Source: Planctomycetota bacterium
Lineage (GTDB): Bacteria > Planctomycetota > Planctomycetia > Gemmatales > Gemmataceae
DNA: 64,000 nt
Reading direction: 5' to 3'
NCBI GenBank assembly: GCA_016195405.1
Contig: JACPZP010000045.1
Coordinates: 17,485 to 81,484 of the forward strand
A model generated the notes under the pieces. That model did no database searches. It saw only the letters and a list, made by a program, of their open reading frames with translations, and was not told where the DNA came from. The first letter of the stretch is position 1. Each line of letters starts with the position of its first letter. Below, in pieces: positions 29,601 to 36,802 of the stretch. The position numbers were made by a program, and so were the translations under genes.

Positions 29601-30475
29601 ACGCCGTCTTCCGTATTGCCGGAAATGACATTGCCCTGGACGGTATTCTCCGTGGCGTAGTTGTCGGTGAAGGGCACTTCGACAGATGAAAGGGCGACGC
29701 CGGCTCTTCCGTTGCCGACAGCTTGACTCCCCGTGGAATCGACGCCGATGTAGTTGAAGACTACCTGGTTCTTGGTTGATGCGGCGTTGCCGATCGAGAC
29801 GCCATCCCGGCGATTGCCCGAAATGACGTTGCGTTCACCGTCATTGAAACCGCCGATTCTGTTGTTGGCGGAGTTGATAATGATGATGCCGTCGTCGTTG
29901 CCAAGCTCGGGATGGCCGGGCGCATCGGCGCCGATCACATTGCCGATGATGGTGTTTCCTCCTCCATTCTCCAACCGGATGCCGTCGAAGGAAAACCCGC
30001 TTATTCTCATTCCTTTGACGGTGCTGCCGCCGGCTGTGATCACCAAGCCGTTGGCGCCGAGTCCCTGGTCGTCTGGGACTAACGAGATGAGCGAAGCGCC
30101 GTCAAGAAACACGGGGTTTAAGATGGTAGGCAATGGTTCCGAGCTAACGCGGATAATCTGCGCTCCGCCTCCATTGATGCTGAAGTCGATCAGATTCACT
30201 TGACCGGCGCCGGGCGTGCCGGTCACTAGGCTTCTTTCATCCTGATCCAAATCGGAGAGCTGAAGCTGGCCGTTCACCAGCTTTATCGCTTCGCGCAGGG
30301 TGAGGCGATGATCTTGGGCAACGGTGTCGCGGTCGGAATTCACGACCAAGACAGCGGACGGCAACGTGCGATCTTCAAGTGCCTCCAGAAACGGCCGGGC
30401 CCAGCGTGAGCGTTTCTTGGACTTCGTTAAGCCCTGACGCGACTTCAGTCGATTCAGCAAGTTTCGTAGCGACAT
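17603..30475 (-). CDS. Giant secreted beta-helix/Calx-beta/PKD/RTX protein
   Basis: This is a 4290-residue surface or secreted protein. Residues 1-45 carry a basic start and the planctomycete export signature [13 protein letters not shown]. Three right-handed beta-helix blocks (about 50-1450, 1710-2050, 2100-2860) are built from units like NxIxGNxIGTDxTGT. The second and third open with the same SLRQAI/SLREAI...IxFxIPG module that starts the first (TLREAI). Calx-beta domains follow (about 2890-3460, five copies such as [12 protein letters not shown] and [11 protein letters not shown]), then PKD-type repeats (about 3470-4050) and RTX nonapeptides (about 4115-4185, [20 protein letters not shown]). 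The last 100 residues are the common C-terminal module (AIMKEWTS...). AAGGAG precedes the ATG. Likely a calcium-binding adhesin or matrix protein. No enzymatic site is seen. Confidence 0.92.
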   Translation of the reverse strand: MSLRNLLNRLKSRQGLTKSKKRSRWARPFLEALEDRTLPSAVLVVNSDRDTVAQDHRLTLREAIKLVNGQLQLSDLDQDERSLVTGTPGAGQVNLIDFSINGGGAQIIRVSSEPLPTILNPVFLDGASLISLVPDDQGLGANGLVITAGGSTVKGMRISGFSFDGIRLENGGGNTIIGNVIGADAPGHPELGNDDGIIIINSANNRIGGFNDGERNVISGNRRDGVSIGNAASTKNQVVFNYIGVDSTGSQAVGNGRAGVALSSVEVPFTDNYATENTVQGNVISGNTEDGVRIYRGTRNTISNNVIGVDISGAKPILNGRDGVRIIEGSDNVIGVTPEFAGNVISANKASGIDIRAEQRSATGNKIRGNFIGTDFSGERSDADDDSGRKLGNTFSGIAVSNFSDDPQVVVSGTVIGGADEADFRNFISGNMQNGMIIQGPRLVGTIIQGNYIGTNKEGNEPIPNHGQGIILNAFRTDAIDPISGPIFAGPSGTLIGGTVALARNLISGNEDNGIYLGGFSTHTSVFGNWIGLKADGMQPLGNGKNGIAIRSSGNTIGGSTENYRNVISAGREEEGNGIHIKPEDITEDGPLVPDPATGNVVSGNFIGTDKTGTTNDPDGKPDTGDELGNAANGILINNASDNLLGGFQEGDRNVIGGNVLDGVVIIGSGSKNNRLLRNLIGVGVLGSKLPNRVGVNIVGDQGGPPSENYIGDVLSIGLLEVNLGNTISANRADGLQIAVGTTGNHIIGNFIGTDYTGTAVLGNGRHGVFIKDSSSNIIGGTTEARGNVIGFNARNGVMISGSGAKNNVVQGNKIGFVEDVGPRPNGENGVLINDAPDNTVGGNVAGARNIISGNTLSGVRIQGEHASGNKVLGNYIGTTTDGAGEAGNGEDGVHISDSASFNYVGEPGEFGRNVISANLVNGVGIIHAEFHNVVQSNYIGLKASGTEALKNKGDGVKIVDSPDSIIGGDENAKGNVIAGHDAGHSGIAIGGPQTTDTLVRNNYIGTDKDAGTGLGNSNGILITATQNGAASNTTVRENVIAGNLESGITLTNGANNNQVFGNVIGTNDAGIDTIGNRGSGVRIEDSPDNVIGSPEPDGIGNIIAFTKKQSDNDPDGASGHGVLITGADSTRNSVNTNQIFNNAGEGVRISEGASENLIGGLKSHDGNGIHGNRNGVLITGAGTSKNALTSNFIGVTSSGAAEGNRESGVAILGGASNNFIGFDFPDLPFVGGGVAGNLISANKKQGVFISEQAKGNIVVGNLIGTDKTGSVDKAFANAVNGVVIAHASHNTIGGETDVVGEGPGNSIRGNGGGISIYGADAQDNTVQGNVIAESTGFSTFEGTEFKGHGVWIGQGASHNRIGGPKETDANRISDNAAAGVFVEDGDGNSILHNQISDNGGLGIDLAPESRNEVEPSEAKDADVGPNLLQNSPELNFATVHNTVIQTVLHKTYHVVGTLKSAANTIYTIEIFAGDSSDENKDDAKKFVMSKKDVKTNSSGIAFFDILLPDDTEVEGADITYLIATATDPSGNTSEFSKPVRIVLDSDGDGLPDVMEEGIGNDLQAGVAQIQDELNDTLIILVAPGGQEFRNVRPLENPSPDDAPSLTQFGLGFVDFTVVGLSPGEHVAIDMQLPLTVDTPTAYWRYGKTPDKQFPHWYNWSYDQATDTGAKIFGDFITLHFVDGGRGDDDLTANGIIEDAGGPGFHDAFTVLNTLDSGPGSLRQAILNANDNPGTDIISFDIPGPGPFTIQPLSALPAIADVAIVDGTTQPGFNGLPLIELDGSLAGAGVDGLTIAAGSSTIQGLAINRFSGDGIHVEFGGADQIVGNFIGTDVTGTIALGNGRFGVEIDDSFGHIIGASNAGGRNVISGNAAGGIFMHGQSGLLNSVIGNYVGTQADGVSPLGNQGPGILLDDNANINNIGDGTAAASNTIAFNAGAGIDIRNSLANPIQMNSIFANAGLGIDLGGDGVTPNDAGDGDGGPNDLQNFPVLTSVVSYGGQTHITGTFNSKPNSNFNFEFYVSDAANASGFGEGQSFLRASTVHTDAAGLATFDLSFARASAAGAFITATATYQNAAEQNFPTSEFSQALVVPPVPSTLVFTVNTTDDVNDGVADETHTSLREAILAANAHPGPDIIRFNIPGPNRTISPLSELPVITDPVTIDAATQPGYRGLPLVELEGSKLATGGNGLTITGGGSIVRGLVINRFSVDQNRDDRSGAGIMIKGFGVNRIEANFLDTDVTGTNALPNQIAGLFVENSSDNTIGGTTSEARNVIIRLTVDGFDPATSSILDHANRNRIQGNYIGTDVTGTVSLIVPGIGFGGGILLDAASSNFIGGVEPGAGNLIVGELGMVLSNNNVVKGNLIGTDLTGTKYLSGAVSILGNGNLIGGTTAAARNLIVGRPSFFFPTSYSVGIQIRGGDHNLVQGNFIGTDITGTLALGVGSGVIIDHANFNIVGGTTPGAGNLISGNPLAGVAVGGFQNVVQGNWIGTDVTHTKALGNGTGVGVGTLVGVNTIGGLTPGAGNLISGNGLGLSAGPGARVQGNLIGTDPTGTVALGNGIGVDAQGGAVIGGAEPGAGNVISGNTLGGMRIFKNGNVVQGNYLGTDVTGTARLGNGGDGIRIFTFNAPSQDNLIGGASPGEGNVISANGGAGVDIVTSAGEFYQGYMATGNSVQGNKIGTDVTGTVDLGNAGDGVAIIASSYIAGNNLIGSPNSGAGIPDGGNVIAFNGGHGVYDLFSTGNAVPGNVIFSNGKTGIVVGINDVLSSYAEDRSLGFLDGIPVLRSAVFDSKGTILFGSFKGAPLTPYVLDFFANDAFQPSGFGGGQHVLESTLVITDATGLAAFRQRLEFAVGVGQWITATATDEAGNTSQSSRAVPVVAVAPAADSVQFTAPAYVVTENGAAAIIVVTRTGSAAGTVTVDYATSDGTAVLGPDYTGAFGTLTFNDGETSKTLTIPIQDDSLAEGDETFTIRLMNPGGVSLGSLTEAVVTIADNDSAGQVQFSRGAYTTRENLDFKPFVIQVTRTGGSEGRITVDYRVSGGTATPIVTFATHGDYLDFFGTLVFEDGQTTAEIPVDIASDENNSVFEGPETIEVTLGNPTGGATLGPITNTVLTITDEEDRNGSFGFRFATAGGNERFDTFPLEVIRRGPLDSTLSVDFSTRDGTATPGADYEAAAGTLTFLPGENRKIISIHVLHDSLLEGPETFQLVLSNPTGGAFLEPGLDLVEVTILDDDSFLPGQFVLNAGAANENSGFVGFSVERQHGTSGVVTVDYATSDGTATAGADYTAASGTITFADGENLKFVQIPIQRDSLVEGDETFFVTLSNPTGGATISGLDTKAATIFEKAGKFQFTVTNYRVAEANAGFTVTVELIGTPPANTARPDAPYTVDYTIHDGTAHAGADYTALSGTLTINAFAPRQTITIPIFNDALVEADETIVLTLSNPTEGTILDENSTATLTILDDEVGTQSDQISAGGPYSMLEGEPLQLAASIISGNPTDFSWDINGDGVFDDAVGQNPTLTRAQLNALGIVDGPSTFQVRLRAKDSQGQDIFSEATSLTVQNVNPTADFANGGDMHEGSTGSVAFTNQFDPSSCDLEAGFRYSYDFDHDGTFEIVDSQSASATVPASFLADGPGSRTVRARITDKDGGFTDHTTTIGINNVAPTADFANGGEVLEGTSGSVAFTNPFDPSSADTAAGFRYSYDFDNDGTFEIIDSTSASAIVPASFLADGPGSRTVRARITDKDGGFTDYTTAIAITNVAPTMALTAAATTDEGSTYTLGLSASDPGQDAIVNWRINWGDGTVDTLTGNPSAVVHNYADGPKSYTILATATDEDGSWNAEPFAVAVRNVAPANLAFSLSATTIQVGDTIELRGTFTDPGLLDTHRVVIDWGDGAVQTIDLNAGVLAFSGIQHQYLSIPPTPSAAFTVRVSITDKDSDSATASADVTVTSSSAMTLGPLSGPPKGVRGQVLSFAAPFADPGHDGHAAVFDWGDHHSSACEIVEAGGSGAVSGSHVYTTTGTYTVALTLTNSAGARLTVTTQVAVVVAAVLPDPCNPGQNALFVGGTERDDEIEIERECRSGVFKVEIEQEGHDGHSHSRWEQSFHGPVSRIVVFGQAGNDDIEVAGNITVPAWLYGDAGNDHLKGGAGNDVLLGGDGCDTLIGGAGRDLLIGGRGSDRLVGGPDDDILIGGTTAYDINDAALCAIMKEWTSAGCYNSRVANLVNGAGLTGGFRLDGNHGATQTVFDDNDADKLTGSQGLDLFWANQVADNGGALDTVTDRAAIEFWNDTDS

Positions 30476-30560
30476 GGTCCACTCCTTCGTTTCGGCGCGC
30501 AGCCTGGGCTTCTTGAATTGCCGGCCCAGTGAATTGCGTGTTCAGGCTGGCGCTTGTAAT

Positions 30561-30591
30561 CAGTGCGAAAAGCGGCTGTGAATTCCCCGGC
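30561..30591 (-). promoter_or_regulatory. Shared 31-bp motif upstream of the giant gene
   Basis: On the minus strand the block reads GCCGGGGAATT, 9 variable bases, then TTTTCGCACTG. The near end lies 85 nt before the start codon at 30475. The same two blocks with the same spacing occur at 31403, 32539 and 36007. The layout (GGGGAA-like upstream box, about 16 bp, TCGCAC-like downstream box) is what an ECF-type promoter would look like. The role is inferred. Confidence 0.55.
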
Positions 30592-30712
30592 AGCTATTGA
30601 ATTTTTCGCAGGCCGGTGCTAGGTCACAGCAGCTTTACCCCCAGTCACTGCTGAAAGAATTAAGTGCTTGCTAACCAAGATCTTAAGAAAATGCTTTCAG
30701 CTCTAGGCCGGA

Positions 30713-30834
30713 TGGTTTCAGCGAAGTGCCGGATGGTATCTGTCCCAGCGCCGCGCTGAAACCATTTTCGCATCTCTTGTTCTGATATGCCTTTGCAGCC
30801 GAAAAATGGCTTCAGCGTCGTCTGAAGCCATTTT
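30713..30834. terminator. Two strong hairpins after hcp
   Basis: TGGTTTCAGCG (30713-30723) pairs with CGCTGAAACCA (30754-30764). AAAATGGCTTCAG (30803-30815) pairs with CTGAAGCCATTTT (30822-30834) across 6 nt. Read on the minus strand the second hairpin ends in a run of T and lies 24 nt after the hcp stop, so it fits an intrinsic terminator for hcp. The first may insulate the giant gene. Confidence 0.7.
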
Positions 30835-30857
30835 CGTTAATCCTGGTGACAAGTGCA

Positions 30858-31340
30858 CTACAGCTTCTCGTTGGCCTTGATATCCCAGCCCATTTCACCC
30901 CCCGGTTTGCCGGCGCCCTTCTCATCCTGTTCTTGGTACTCGACCCAGAATTTGGCGAAATTCATACCGACGTTCTCGGTCATCAAATCGCCGCCGCGGT
31001 GGCCGCCGGTTTCCTGGACGCCGGTAATCAGGATGTCGGCCAGCTTGATCTTCAGGTATTCCAGCGGCTTGTCGCCGGCCTTACGGAAGGTGAGCAGACC
31101 GTTGGCGATGTGCTTGCCGGCCGCACAATGGATCAACAGGGACGGGGTCGACTTGTCCACGTACTTGGTAACGGACATGTCAAACACGTGCACTTTGCCT
31201 GCGCCGCCGCCGCCCGTGCCGTGGACCCCGGCTTGGTTCATGCCCCAGCTGAAAGATTCGATGTGAATCTCTGCGCCGTGCTTGTGATCCTTGGATTCGC
31301 CTTTGATGCCTTCAAGCTTCAGAAACATGTCAACAGCCAT
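30858..31340 (-). CDS. hcp: Hcp-family type VI secretion tube protein
   Basis: This 160-residue protein has the Hcp fold signature. MAVDMFLKLEGIKGESKDHK is followed by IESFSWGMNQ, by KVHVFDMSVTKYVDKSTPSL, and by the alternating strand region with EYLKIKLADILITGVQ and the final strand MNFAKFWVEYQEQDEKG. Hcp proteins stack as hexameric rings in contractile secretion tubes and can carry effectors. AAGGAGA stands before the ATG at 31340. No VgrG, sheath, baseplate or ClpV gene lies in this window, so a complete apparatus must be elsewhere or Hcp works in another way. Its own 31-bp motif lies 62 nt upstream. Confidence 0.9.
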   Translation of the reverse strand: MAVDMFLKLEGIKGESKDHKHGAEIHIESFSWGMNQAGVHGTGGGGAGKVHVFDMSVTKYVDKSTPSLLIHCAAGKHIANGLLTFRKAGDKPLEYLKIKLADILITGVQETGGHRGGDLMTENVGMNFAKFWVEYQEQDEKGAGKPGGEMGWDIKANEKL

Positions 31341-31402
31341 GGTACATCTCCTTCGGCAAATGACGCGATGCCCAGGGAGGAGTCTCACCCGTCCCCTGCT
31401 CT

Positions 31403-31433
31403 CAGTGCGAAAAACGCGGGGAAATTCCCCGGC
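31403..31433 (-). promoter_or_regulatory. Shared 31-bp motif upstream of hcp
   Basis: Minus strand: GCCGGGGAATTT, variable centre, TTTTTCGCACTG, 62 nt before the hcp start. It is identical at all conserved positions to the copies before the giant gene and the metallopeptidase gene. Confidence 0.55.
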
Positions 31434-31521
31434 GGATTTGCAGGGTTTTCCGAAAACTGACTTTGCAAATGAGATGCGTAAGCGCGATATGCGGACGCTT
31501 TCGCAGGTGGTCCGCTGCCGG

Positions 31522-32469
31522 TCAAGCCTTGCCCCTGAGGATATCCAGAAGGTGCGCCCGGACCGCGTGATGCAGGTTGTCGTGAAAATACTCGGAGAGC
31601 TTGTCGCCGCTCCGGCGAAACTCCAGCCGGCGAATCAAGTCCTGGATGTCGGAGGCGCGGGAGCGGGCACGAATTCCTCGGAAGATCTCCTCCATCTTCT
31701 GGATCTGTCCCACCCATGATCCCGGAAGAATTAGGTTGTAGCGCGGCTGGAGAATTGGCAGCACATAGGAGTCCGGCCACCGAAGCGGGCCCTCATCCCC
31801 CCAAGGGACAAAATCGTGGCGCCCCCCAGGCACCGGCGTGATTACCATGCCGTACTTCCTCACGGGGTCGTACTTCGTCCAGTCTTCATCCCAAATTTCC
31901 GTGACGATGAACCGGAAGCGCGGGTCGGACTCCAGCTTACCATTGATGTACCAATGCTCGACGATCTCCGCCTGCTGCTCGACGTTGAAGTCGCCCCACT
32001 TCCCATCGGGCAGCGTGTCCAGGGCGTAGGAGTAGGCATCATCCCCTTTGATCATTTGGTGCCACGCGGACTTGAAGACAAACGACCATGCCCACCCCGA
32101 GTGCTCGCCCTGCCAGACGTGTGTCAGCTCGTGAATGAGCACTGCCTTGTCATTTTTGCTCGCGGCCATTCCGGCGAAGCCATCGCCTACGTTCAATAAA
32201 AATTTCGCGGGGGGTTTGGAGCCAAAAAGTCTCTTGAGGTTATCGACCACACCCCCTACTGGGCCCAAAGCGTAGCGCACGGCCACGTCCTTCCAGTAAT
32301 CCAAATCATCCCAGTTGGGACCAGGGGCCGGGACGGTGAAGGGGCGGTCATAGCCCCCGAGCCCATTCGTCACTAAGACGTTTTCGTAGCGAATCGTGTC
32401 CTTGAACGCCTCCTTCGCGATGTCCCTCTCCGCGCCGCTGAGGTGCCGAAATGCCGTAGGCGCTCTCAT
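31522..32469 (-). CDS. HELTH-motif putative zinc metallopeptidase, possible Hcp-linked effector
   Basis: This 315-residue protein begins MRAPTAFRHLSGAERDIAKE. The motif VLIHELTHVWQGEHSG (about residues 130-145) is a HExxH-type zinc site with Glu as general base. A Glu-rich segment (EQQAEIVEHWY, about 185-195) could provide the third ligand. There is no signal peptide, as expected for cargo of a contractile or Hcp-based system. GGAGG precedes the ATG at 32469. It lies 180 bp before hcp on the same strand with its own copy of the 31-bp motif. The DUF4157-like peptidases of contractile injection systems have a related HExxH motif. The effector role is inferred from motif and neighbourhood. Confidence 0.75.
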   Translation of the reverse strand: MRAPTAFRHLSGAERDIAKEAFKDTIRYENVLVTNGLGGYDRPFTVPAPGPNWDDLDYWKDVAVRYALGPVGGVVDNLKRLFGSKPPAKFLLNVGDGFAGMAASKNDKAVLIHELTHVWQGEHSGWAWSFVFKSAWHQMIKGDDAYSYALDTLPDGKWGDFNVEQQAEIVEHWYINGKLESDPRFRFIVTEIWDEDWTKYDPVRKYGMVITPVPGGRHDFVPWGDEGPLRWPDSYVLPILQPRYNLILPGSWVGQIQKMEEIFRGIRARSRASDIQDLIRRLEFRRSGDKLSEYFHDNLHHAVRAHLLDILRGKA

Positions 32470-32538
32470 TGCGAATCCTCCGATGCTGTCGTGCCGCTTT
32501 GGCGTGAGGTTATGGGCGTCCTGACCGTTGCCTTCTTT

Positions 32539-32569
32539 CAGTGCGAAAAGCGCGGGCAAATTCCCCGGC
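32539..32569 (-). promoter_or_regulatory. Shared 31-bp motif upstream of the metallopeptidase gene
   Basis: Minus strand: GCCGGGGAATTT, variable centre, CTTTTCGCACTG, 69 nt before the start codon at 32469. It lies in the gap after the kinase stop codon. Confidence 0.55.
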
Positions 32570-32653
32570 AAATCCTGAAATTACTCGGAAGATTTGAACG
32601 ATGGCGGTTTAGCGAGGAGGCGTGACTCGATTGATCGGGAAGGGCAAAGATCG

Positions 32654-35600
32654 CTAGTTGCCCTTTTTCGGCTCGTTCTTCAACCTGGCTTTCTCTGTTT
32701 CCAACTTCGCTCGCCATTCGGCACCTTTGTCGGCATCGCCCAAGGCATCGTACAATTCCACCAGCCGCTCCAAGGCTTCGATTAAGCGGATTCTCGCAAT
32801 GGTAGGGATCTTGGCTTCGCGCTTCTTCATCCCTTCGTAGCCTGCCAACAGAAGCGGTTCGGCTTCGGCGTACTTTTTCTGGCCCAGAAGCGCGCCGCCG
32901 AGCGCGGACTTCGAGTTGAACGTGGTCCAGGCGTCGGGTTCTTTCCTTTCACGGATTGCGAGGCAATCGCTCAAGTGTTTTTCCGCGTCGGCGTACTTCT
33001 TCTGGCGAAGCAGGTTGGTGCCAAGTTGAGCCAACACTTTCACGGTGCGTGAGTCGCCGGCGGGGTACTGCTTTTGGGCGTTCGTGAGCGACTCAAGAAA
33101 AAGCGCTTCGGCTTTATCGAGTTTGTCGGCGCGCTCGTAAGCTTCGGCAACTTCGGCGGGAAGCAGGGCCCAATATTCCCGCTGCGGGCCAGTGAGCTTT
33201 CGCACCGCGGCCAGAGCTTCTTCGAGGCAGCGGATCCCGTCATCCAATCGGCCGGCATCGCGGTAATTGATACCCAAGCTCCCGAGTGTGTTCAACGTTT
33301 CCGGATCGTCCGCGCCCAATATTCTCTTCCGCCAGGCCAGCGTTTCCTCGAATAACGGAATAGAGCGATCCAGCTTTTTTATCCTCCAATACAGCACCGC
33401 CAGGTTGTTCATAGCGAGAAGCGTATCGGGATGATCGACGCCGGGCTTGCGACGAATGGCCTCAACCACGTCTTCTAGGATCCTCGCGGAATCGCCTAGC
33501 CGGTTGCAAGATTCATAGAGAAACGCCAAGTTGCGCATGATCGTTAGAGTTTGGGGATGGTCCGGTGGGAGCTTGGCGCGGCACGTGTCCAGCGCTTCCT
33601 TGTAGAGCGCCTCAGCCTCGTCGTAGCGCTTGCGGTCCGTGTAAAGCGCCGCCAAGTTGTTCATGGTGTGAAGCGTAAAGGGATGGTCGGGGCCTCGCTT
33701 GCGCTGGCTCGCCTCGCGCGCTTGAAGAAAAAGGGGTTCGGCCTCATCGAATCGCCTGCTGTTCCAGTAGAGCACTCCAAGATTGTTCATGGTTTCCAGC
33801 GTGTAGTGATGTTCGGCGCCCAGAGAGCGCCGGAAGCCTTCCAGCGCCTGCTTGTACAGCGACTCAGACTTCTCGTACTTGGAGCGAACCCGATACAGAC
33901 GAGCGAGGTTGTTCATGGTCGTGAGCGCGACTAGGTGATCCGGTCCCAGATGTTCGCCGCTAATCTCCAGCACTTGCAAGTAGAGGCGCTCGGCCTTGTC
34001 GAATTGGGACCGTTCTTGATAGATCAGCGCGAGGTTTCTCATGCCGTCGAGAGTGTCCGGGTGCTTGGGCCCGAGTTTCTGTTCGCGCAGCGTCCGTGAG
34101 CGTTCCAAGTGCTTCTGCGCTTCGGCATACTCGCCCAGCACTCCATAGGCCCTTCCGAGCGTGAGTCGAATCGCGGCTTCCGTCACTTCCTGGCCCTTGA
34201 ATTTCGAATCAATCGCTAAAGCGGCCCGATCAAAAAGCTCGCGCACCGAAAGGTCTCGTTTTCGGCCGCCGCGCGGCTGATTGCTAATGTCCGCTTGCTC
34301 CAGCACATCCTTCTGCAAAAACTCATTGACGGCCTTGGCGATGGCCGCCTCTTCATCGGCACGAACTTTTTCCGCGACCGCCTGCCGGCGCTGTTCGGCT
34401 TCCGCCTGCCGGGCCGATTCTTTCTCGTCGCGTTCTTCCACCGCCTTCCGCTCAGCCTCGATCGCTCGGACGGCCAGTCCAGCGCTGACCGCGGCGCCCA
34501 CGATCAAAAGAACGATAAAGGCGGCCATGGTCGTCAGCAGCCGCTTGTTCTTCCGCACGAATTTCCGCAACCGGTAAAGGGCGCTAGGCGGACATGCTTC
34601 CACCGGCTCGTCGTTCAAATAACGTTCGATGTCCCGCACCACGCCGTTAGCCGTCTCGTAGCGCCGGTTGCGATCCTTTTCCAAGCACTTCATCACGATC
34701 CAGTCCAGCTCGCCGCGCACCTCCTTGGCAAGTCGTGCCGGCTCCAACTGCCGCTGCGCCGAGACCGACGCCAGCGTGTCCTTCGAATCGCTCAGCCGCG
34801 TGCTCGGCCTGGGCGGATCTTCCTCGCGGATTAGCCGCAACACTTCCGTCATGGCCGCTTGCTTGAGCCGCTCTTTGGTCAGCGGCGTCGTGCCGGTGAG
34901 AAGCTCGTAGAGAAGCACGCCCAGACTGTAGATGTCGGCACGCGTGTCGATGTCCAGGGCGTTGAACTCGGCTTGTTCGGGGCTCATGTACTCCAGCGTG
35001 CCGACAATCCCGCCGAAGCTGGTGATCAGCGTCCGTTCCGTCAACTGCTGGCCGAGCGCCTTGGCGACGCCGAAGTCGATCACCTTGGGCACCGGCTTGC
35101 CGTCGTAGGCGGCAACCAAAACATTGGTCGGCTTCAGATCGCGGTGAATGATTCCCTTTTGATGGGCATGCTGAATTGCCTGGCAGACGGGGACAAAGAG
35201 CGTCAGGCGTTCTCTCGGCGTGAGCTTGTGCTCGTCGCAGTAGCGCGTGATTGGGATGCCTTTCACCAACTCCATGACGAAATAGGGTCGCCCCGACGCC
35301 GTCTCGCCGCCGTCCAAGACGCGGGCGATGTTCTCATGTTCCATGAGGGCCAGGGCTTGCCGTTCAGCTTCGAAGCGGGCCACCACCTGTCGGGTGTCCA
35401 TTCCCGGTTTCAGGACCTTCAGCGCGACTTTGCGGCGAATGGGCTGCTGCTGCTCGGCCATATAGACCACGCCGAAGCCGCCTTCGCCGATAAGTTCGAT
35501 GAGCTTATAGGGACCGATGTGCGTGCCGACGCCCTCGCTGGCCGGGGCCACGGCCGCGCCTGGAAGTCCTTGGGCCGGAGACTCAAGAAAGCTGCGCTCC

Positions 35601-35752
35601 GAATCGTGCACTTTCAGCATGGCTTCAATGTGAGCCAGAAGTTCCTGATCGTCGCCGCACGCCTGCCGAAGGTATGAAAGGCGGGCTTCCGGCGATTCCA
35701 TCTGGCGTGCGATGTCGAAGATTGCGGCTTCATCCGGCTTTGGCGTGGCCAT
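32654..35752 (-). CDS. Ser/Thr protein kinase with membrane helix and TPR sensor domain
   Basis: This is a 1032-residue Hanks-type kinase. The short N-terminal region is of the kind common in planctomycetes. The catalytic domain (about 82-345) has Gly-loop GEGGFG (89-94), Lys112 (VALKVL), HRDLKPTN (about 203), VIDFGVAK and the GTLEYMSPEQ activation segment. A membrane helix lies near 405-430 (LLTTMAAFIVLLIVGAAVSA), then a charged coil. The C-terminal half (about 535-1010) is a long row of TPRs of the kinesin-light-chain type (LNNLAxLYxxxxxYxEAExLY pattern). All catalytic residues are present. The TPR half probably lies on the other side of the membrane. It is encoded directly after the ECF sigma gene at 36057-36620 on the same strand. 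Pairing of ECF factors with such kinases is known in planctomycetes. Confidence 0.95.
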   Translation of the reverse strand: MATPKPDEAAIFDIARQMESPEARLSYLRQACGDDQELLAHIEAMLKVHDSERSFLESPAQGLPGAAVAPASEGVGTHIGPYKLIELIGEGGFGVVYMAEQQQPIRRKVALKVLKPGMDTRQVVARFEAERQALALMEHENIARVLDGGETASGRPYFVMELVKGIPITRYCDEHKLTPRERLTLFVPVCQAIQHAHQKGIIHRDLKPTNVLVAAYDGKPVPKVIDFGVAKALGQQLTERTLITSFGGIVGTLEYMSPEQAEFNALDIDTRADIYSLGVLLYELLTGTTPLTKERLKQAAMTEVLRLIREEDPPRPSTRLSDSKDTLASVSAQRQLEPARLAKEVRGELDWIVMKCLEKDRNRRYETANGVVRDIERYLNDEPVEACPPSALYRLRKFVRKNKRLLTTMAAFIVLLIVGAAVSAGLAVRAIEAERKAVEERDEKESARQAEAEQRRQAVAEKVRADEEAAIAKAVNEFLQKDVLEQADISNQPRGGRKRDLSVRELFDRAALAIDSKFKGQEVTEAAIRLTLGRAYGVLGEYAEAQKHLERSRTLREQKLGPKHPDTLDGMRNLALIYQERSQFDKAERLYLQVLEISGEHLGPDHLVALTTMNNLARLYRVRSKYEKSESLYKQALEGFRRSLGAEHHYTLETMNNLGVLYWNSRRFDEAEPLFLQAREASQRKRGPDHPFTLHTMNNLAALYTDRKRYDEAEALYKEALDTCRAKLPPDHPQTLTIMRNLAFLYESCNRLGDSARILEDVVEAIRRKPGVDHPDTLLAMNNLAVLYWRIKKLDRSIPLFEETLAWRKRILGADDPETLNTLGSLGINYRDAGRLDDGIRCLEEALAAVRKLTGPQREYWALLPAEVAEAYERADKLDKAEALFLESLTNAQKQYPAGDSRTVKVLAQLGTNLLRQKKYADAEKHLSDCLAIRERKEPDAWTTFNSKSALGGALLGQKKYAEAEPLLLAGYEGMKKREAKIPTIARIRLIEALERLVELYDALGDADKGAEWRAKLETEKARLKNEPKKGN

Positions 35753-35800
35753 GACGTTCCTACCCCCTTACTCCCCGCGTTCCTCACCACAACGATGTGT

Positions 35801-35940
35801 GCCACTCCCACGCCGTACCGTGCAGAAACTGGAAGCAGCGCGAGACAGGCGTGGGCGTGCGGCGGTTGCAGGTTCCGCACGCCCACGCCTCGCTCACCAT
35901 GGCACGATGTCGGCGCCAGGGTCAGGCGTGGGCGTGGCAC
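35801..35940. repeat. Strong hairpin and nested inverted repeat in the kinase leader
   Basis: AGGCGTGGGCGTGCGG (35847-35862) pairs perfectly over 16 bp with CCGCACGCCCACGCCT (35875-35890) around a 12-nt loop. Around it, GTGCCAC-CCCACGCC (35801-35817) faces its complement at 35924-35940 with few mismatches. It stands between the promoter-like motif at 36007 and the kinase start at 35752, so it would form in the mRNA leader. Regulatory structure or a small repeat element are both possible. Confidence 0.6.
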
Positions 35941-36006
35941 CGTGCATTCGCCTGCTTCGCGAACCGGGGCTAATCGCTAGTTCGCGCGCACATTCCCCCC
36001 CATATC

Positions 36007-36037
36007 CAGTGCGAAAAATGATTATGAAATCCCCGAC
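36007..36037 (-). promoter_or_regulatory. Shared 31-bp motif upstream of the kinase gene
   Basis: Minus strand: GTCGGGGATTT, variable AT-richer centre, TTTTTCGCACTG. It begins 20 bp after the sigma gene stop and 254 nt before the kinase start. The two conserved blocks and the spacing equal those of the other three copies, while the centre differs completely. That pattern argues for a protein-binding site more than a copied repeat. Confidence 0.55.
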
Positions 36038-36056
36038 CGCCTGCACTATTTCCCAA

Positions 36057-36620
36057 TTATTCGCTGCCACGCTTCATCTCGACGCGGAGCCAGCAGCGCG
36101 CATAAGCCCAATCGCTATCTGCAGTCGAAGTGGCGATGCCAAGCGCCTGAGCGGCCTGTTCGATGGTTAGCCCGGCAAAGAAGCGCAGCTTGACCAAGTC
36201 CGCCCGGCGCTTGTCTTGGCTTTCGAGTTTCGCCAGCGCTTCGTTCAGGGCCAATAGATCGATGTCCGGCTCGTCGACGGCAGGCTCGATGTCGGGCATC
36301 TCCTGGCGGAGCCGGCCTCCCCCGGCCTTCAAACTACGCTTATGGCGCGCTTGCTCCACGAGAATTCGCCGCATCGCTTCGGCCGCCGCGGCAAAGAAAT
36401 GTCCGCGGCTGTTCCATTCCTGAGAGTGTGGGCCGTCGACCAGCCGCAGATACGCCTCGTGCACCAAAGCCGTGGCTTCAAGGGTCTGCCCCGGATTCTC
36501 CTGGCTCAGCTTCTGGGCCGCCAGCTTGCGCAGCTCGTCGTAGACCACAGGCAAAAGTTTCGCGGCGGCGCGAGGGTCGCCCTGGTCGATGGCGGTCAAT
36601 ATCCGCGTGACGTCGGTCAT
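36057..36620 (-). CDS. ECF RNA polymerase sigma factor
   Basis: This 187-residue ECF sigma factor begins MTDVTRILTAIDQGDPRAAA. Region 2 (about 25-90) includes LVHEAYLRLVDG and the following aromatic stretch with GHFFAAAAEAMRRILVEQAR. Region 4 (about 130-180) includes RADLVKLRFFAGLTIEQAAQ and ALGIATSTADSDWAYARCWL. This is the Gob/STK-associated type (TIGR02999-like) found beside protein kinases in planctomycetes. No anti-sigma gene is adjacent. The kinase downstream may control it by phosphorylation, which is inferred. It is a good candidate to recognise the four 31-bp motifs in this window. Confidence 0.93.
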   Translation of the reverse strand: MTDVTRILTAIDQGDPRAAAKLLPVVYDELRKLAAQKLSQENPGQTLEATALVHEAYLRLVDGPHSQEWNSRGHFFAAAAEAMRRILVEQARHKRSLKAGGGRLRQEMPDIEPAVDEPDIDLLALNEALAKLESQDKRRADLVKLRFFAGLTIEQAAQALGIATSTADSDWAYARCWLRVEMKRGSE

Positions 36621-36802
36621 CGGCTCTGTCTCGAACTCAAGTTAAGTATAATCGTCAGGCCGAGCAGTGGCGAGCAGCCGCAGGCGTTCCGCATTCCAGG
36701 CTGAAAGGAGCACAGAATTCTCTGGATCCGAGTAGCGGCCTAACTTTTAACTCGTCATACTGTGAGATCATGTGTTCGTCGGCCGCGGTCCAGGGAATGG
36801 GT

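Noticed and set aside
17579..30203. Many long plus-strand open frames opposite the giant gene
   Set aside because: They are antisense shadows of a GC-rich repetitive gene: low-complexity, no ribosome sites, no domains, while the minus frame is continuous with clear domains.
17900..30400. Regularly spaced DNA repeats that could suggest a CRISPR-like array
   Set aside because: The repeats are codons of beta-helix, Calx-beta and RTX units in one continuous frame; no identical direct repeats with unique spacers of constant length exist.
30858..32469. A full type VI secretion locus
   Set aside because: Only Hcp and a possible cargo enzyme are present; no sheath, baseplate, VgrG or membrane-complex gene is in the window.
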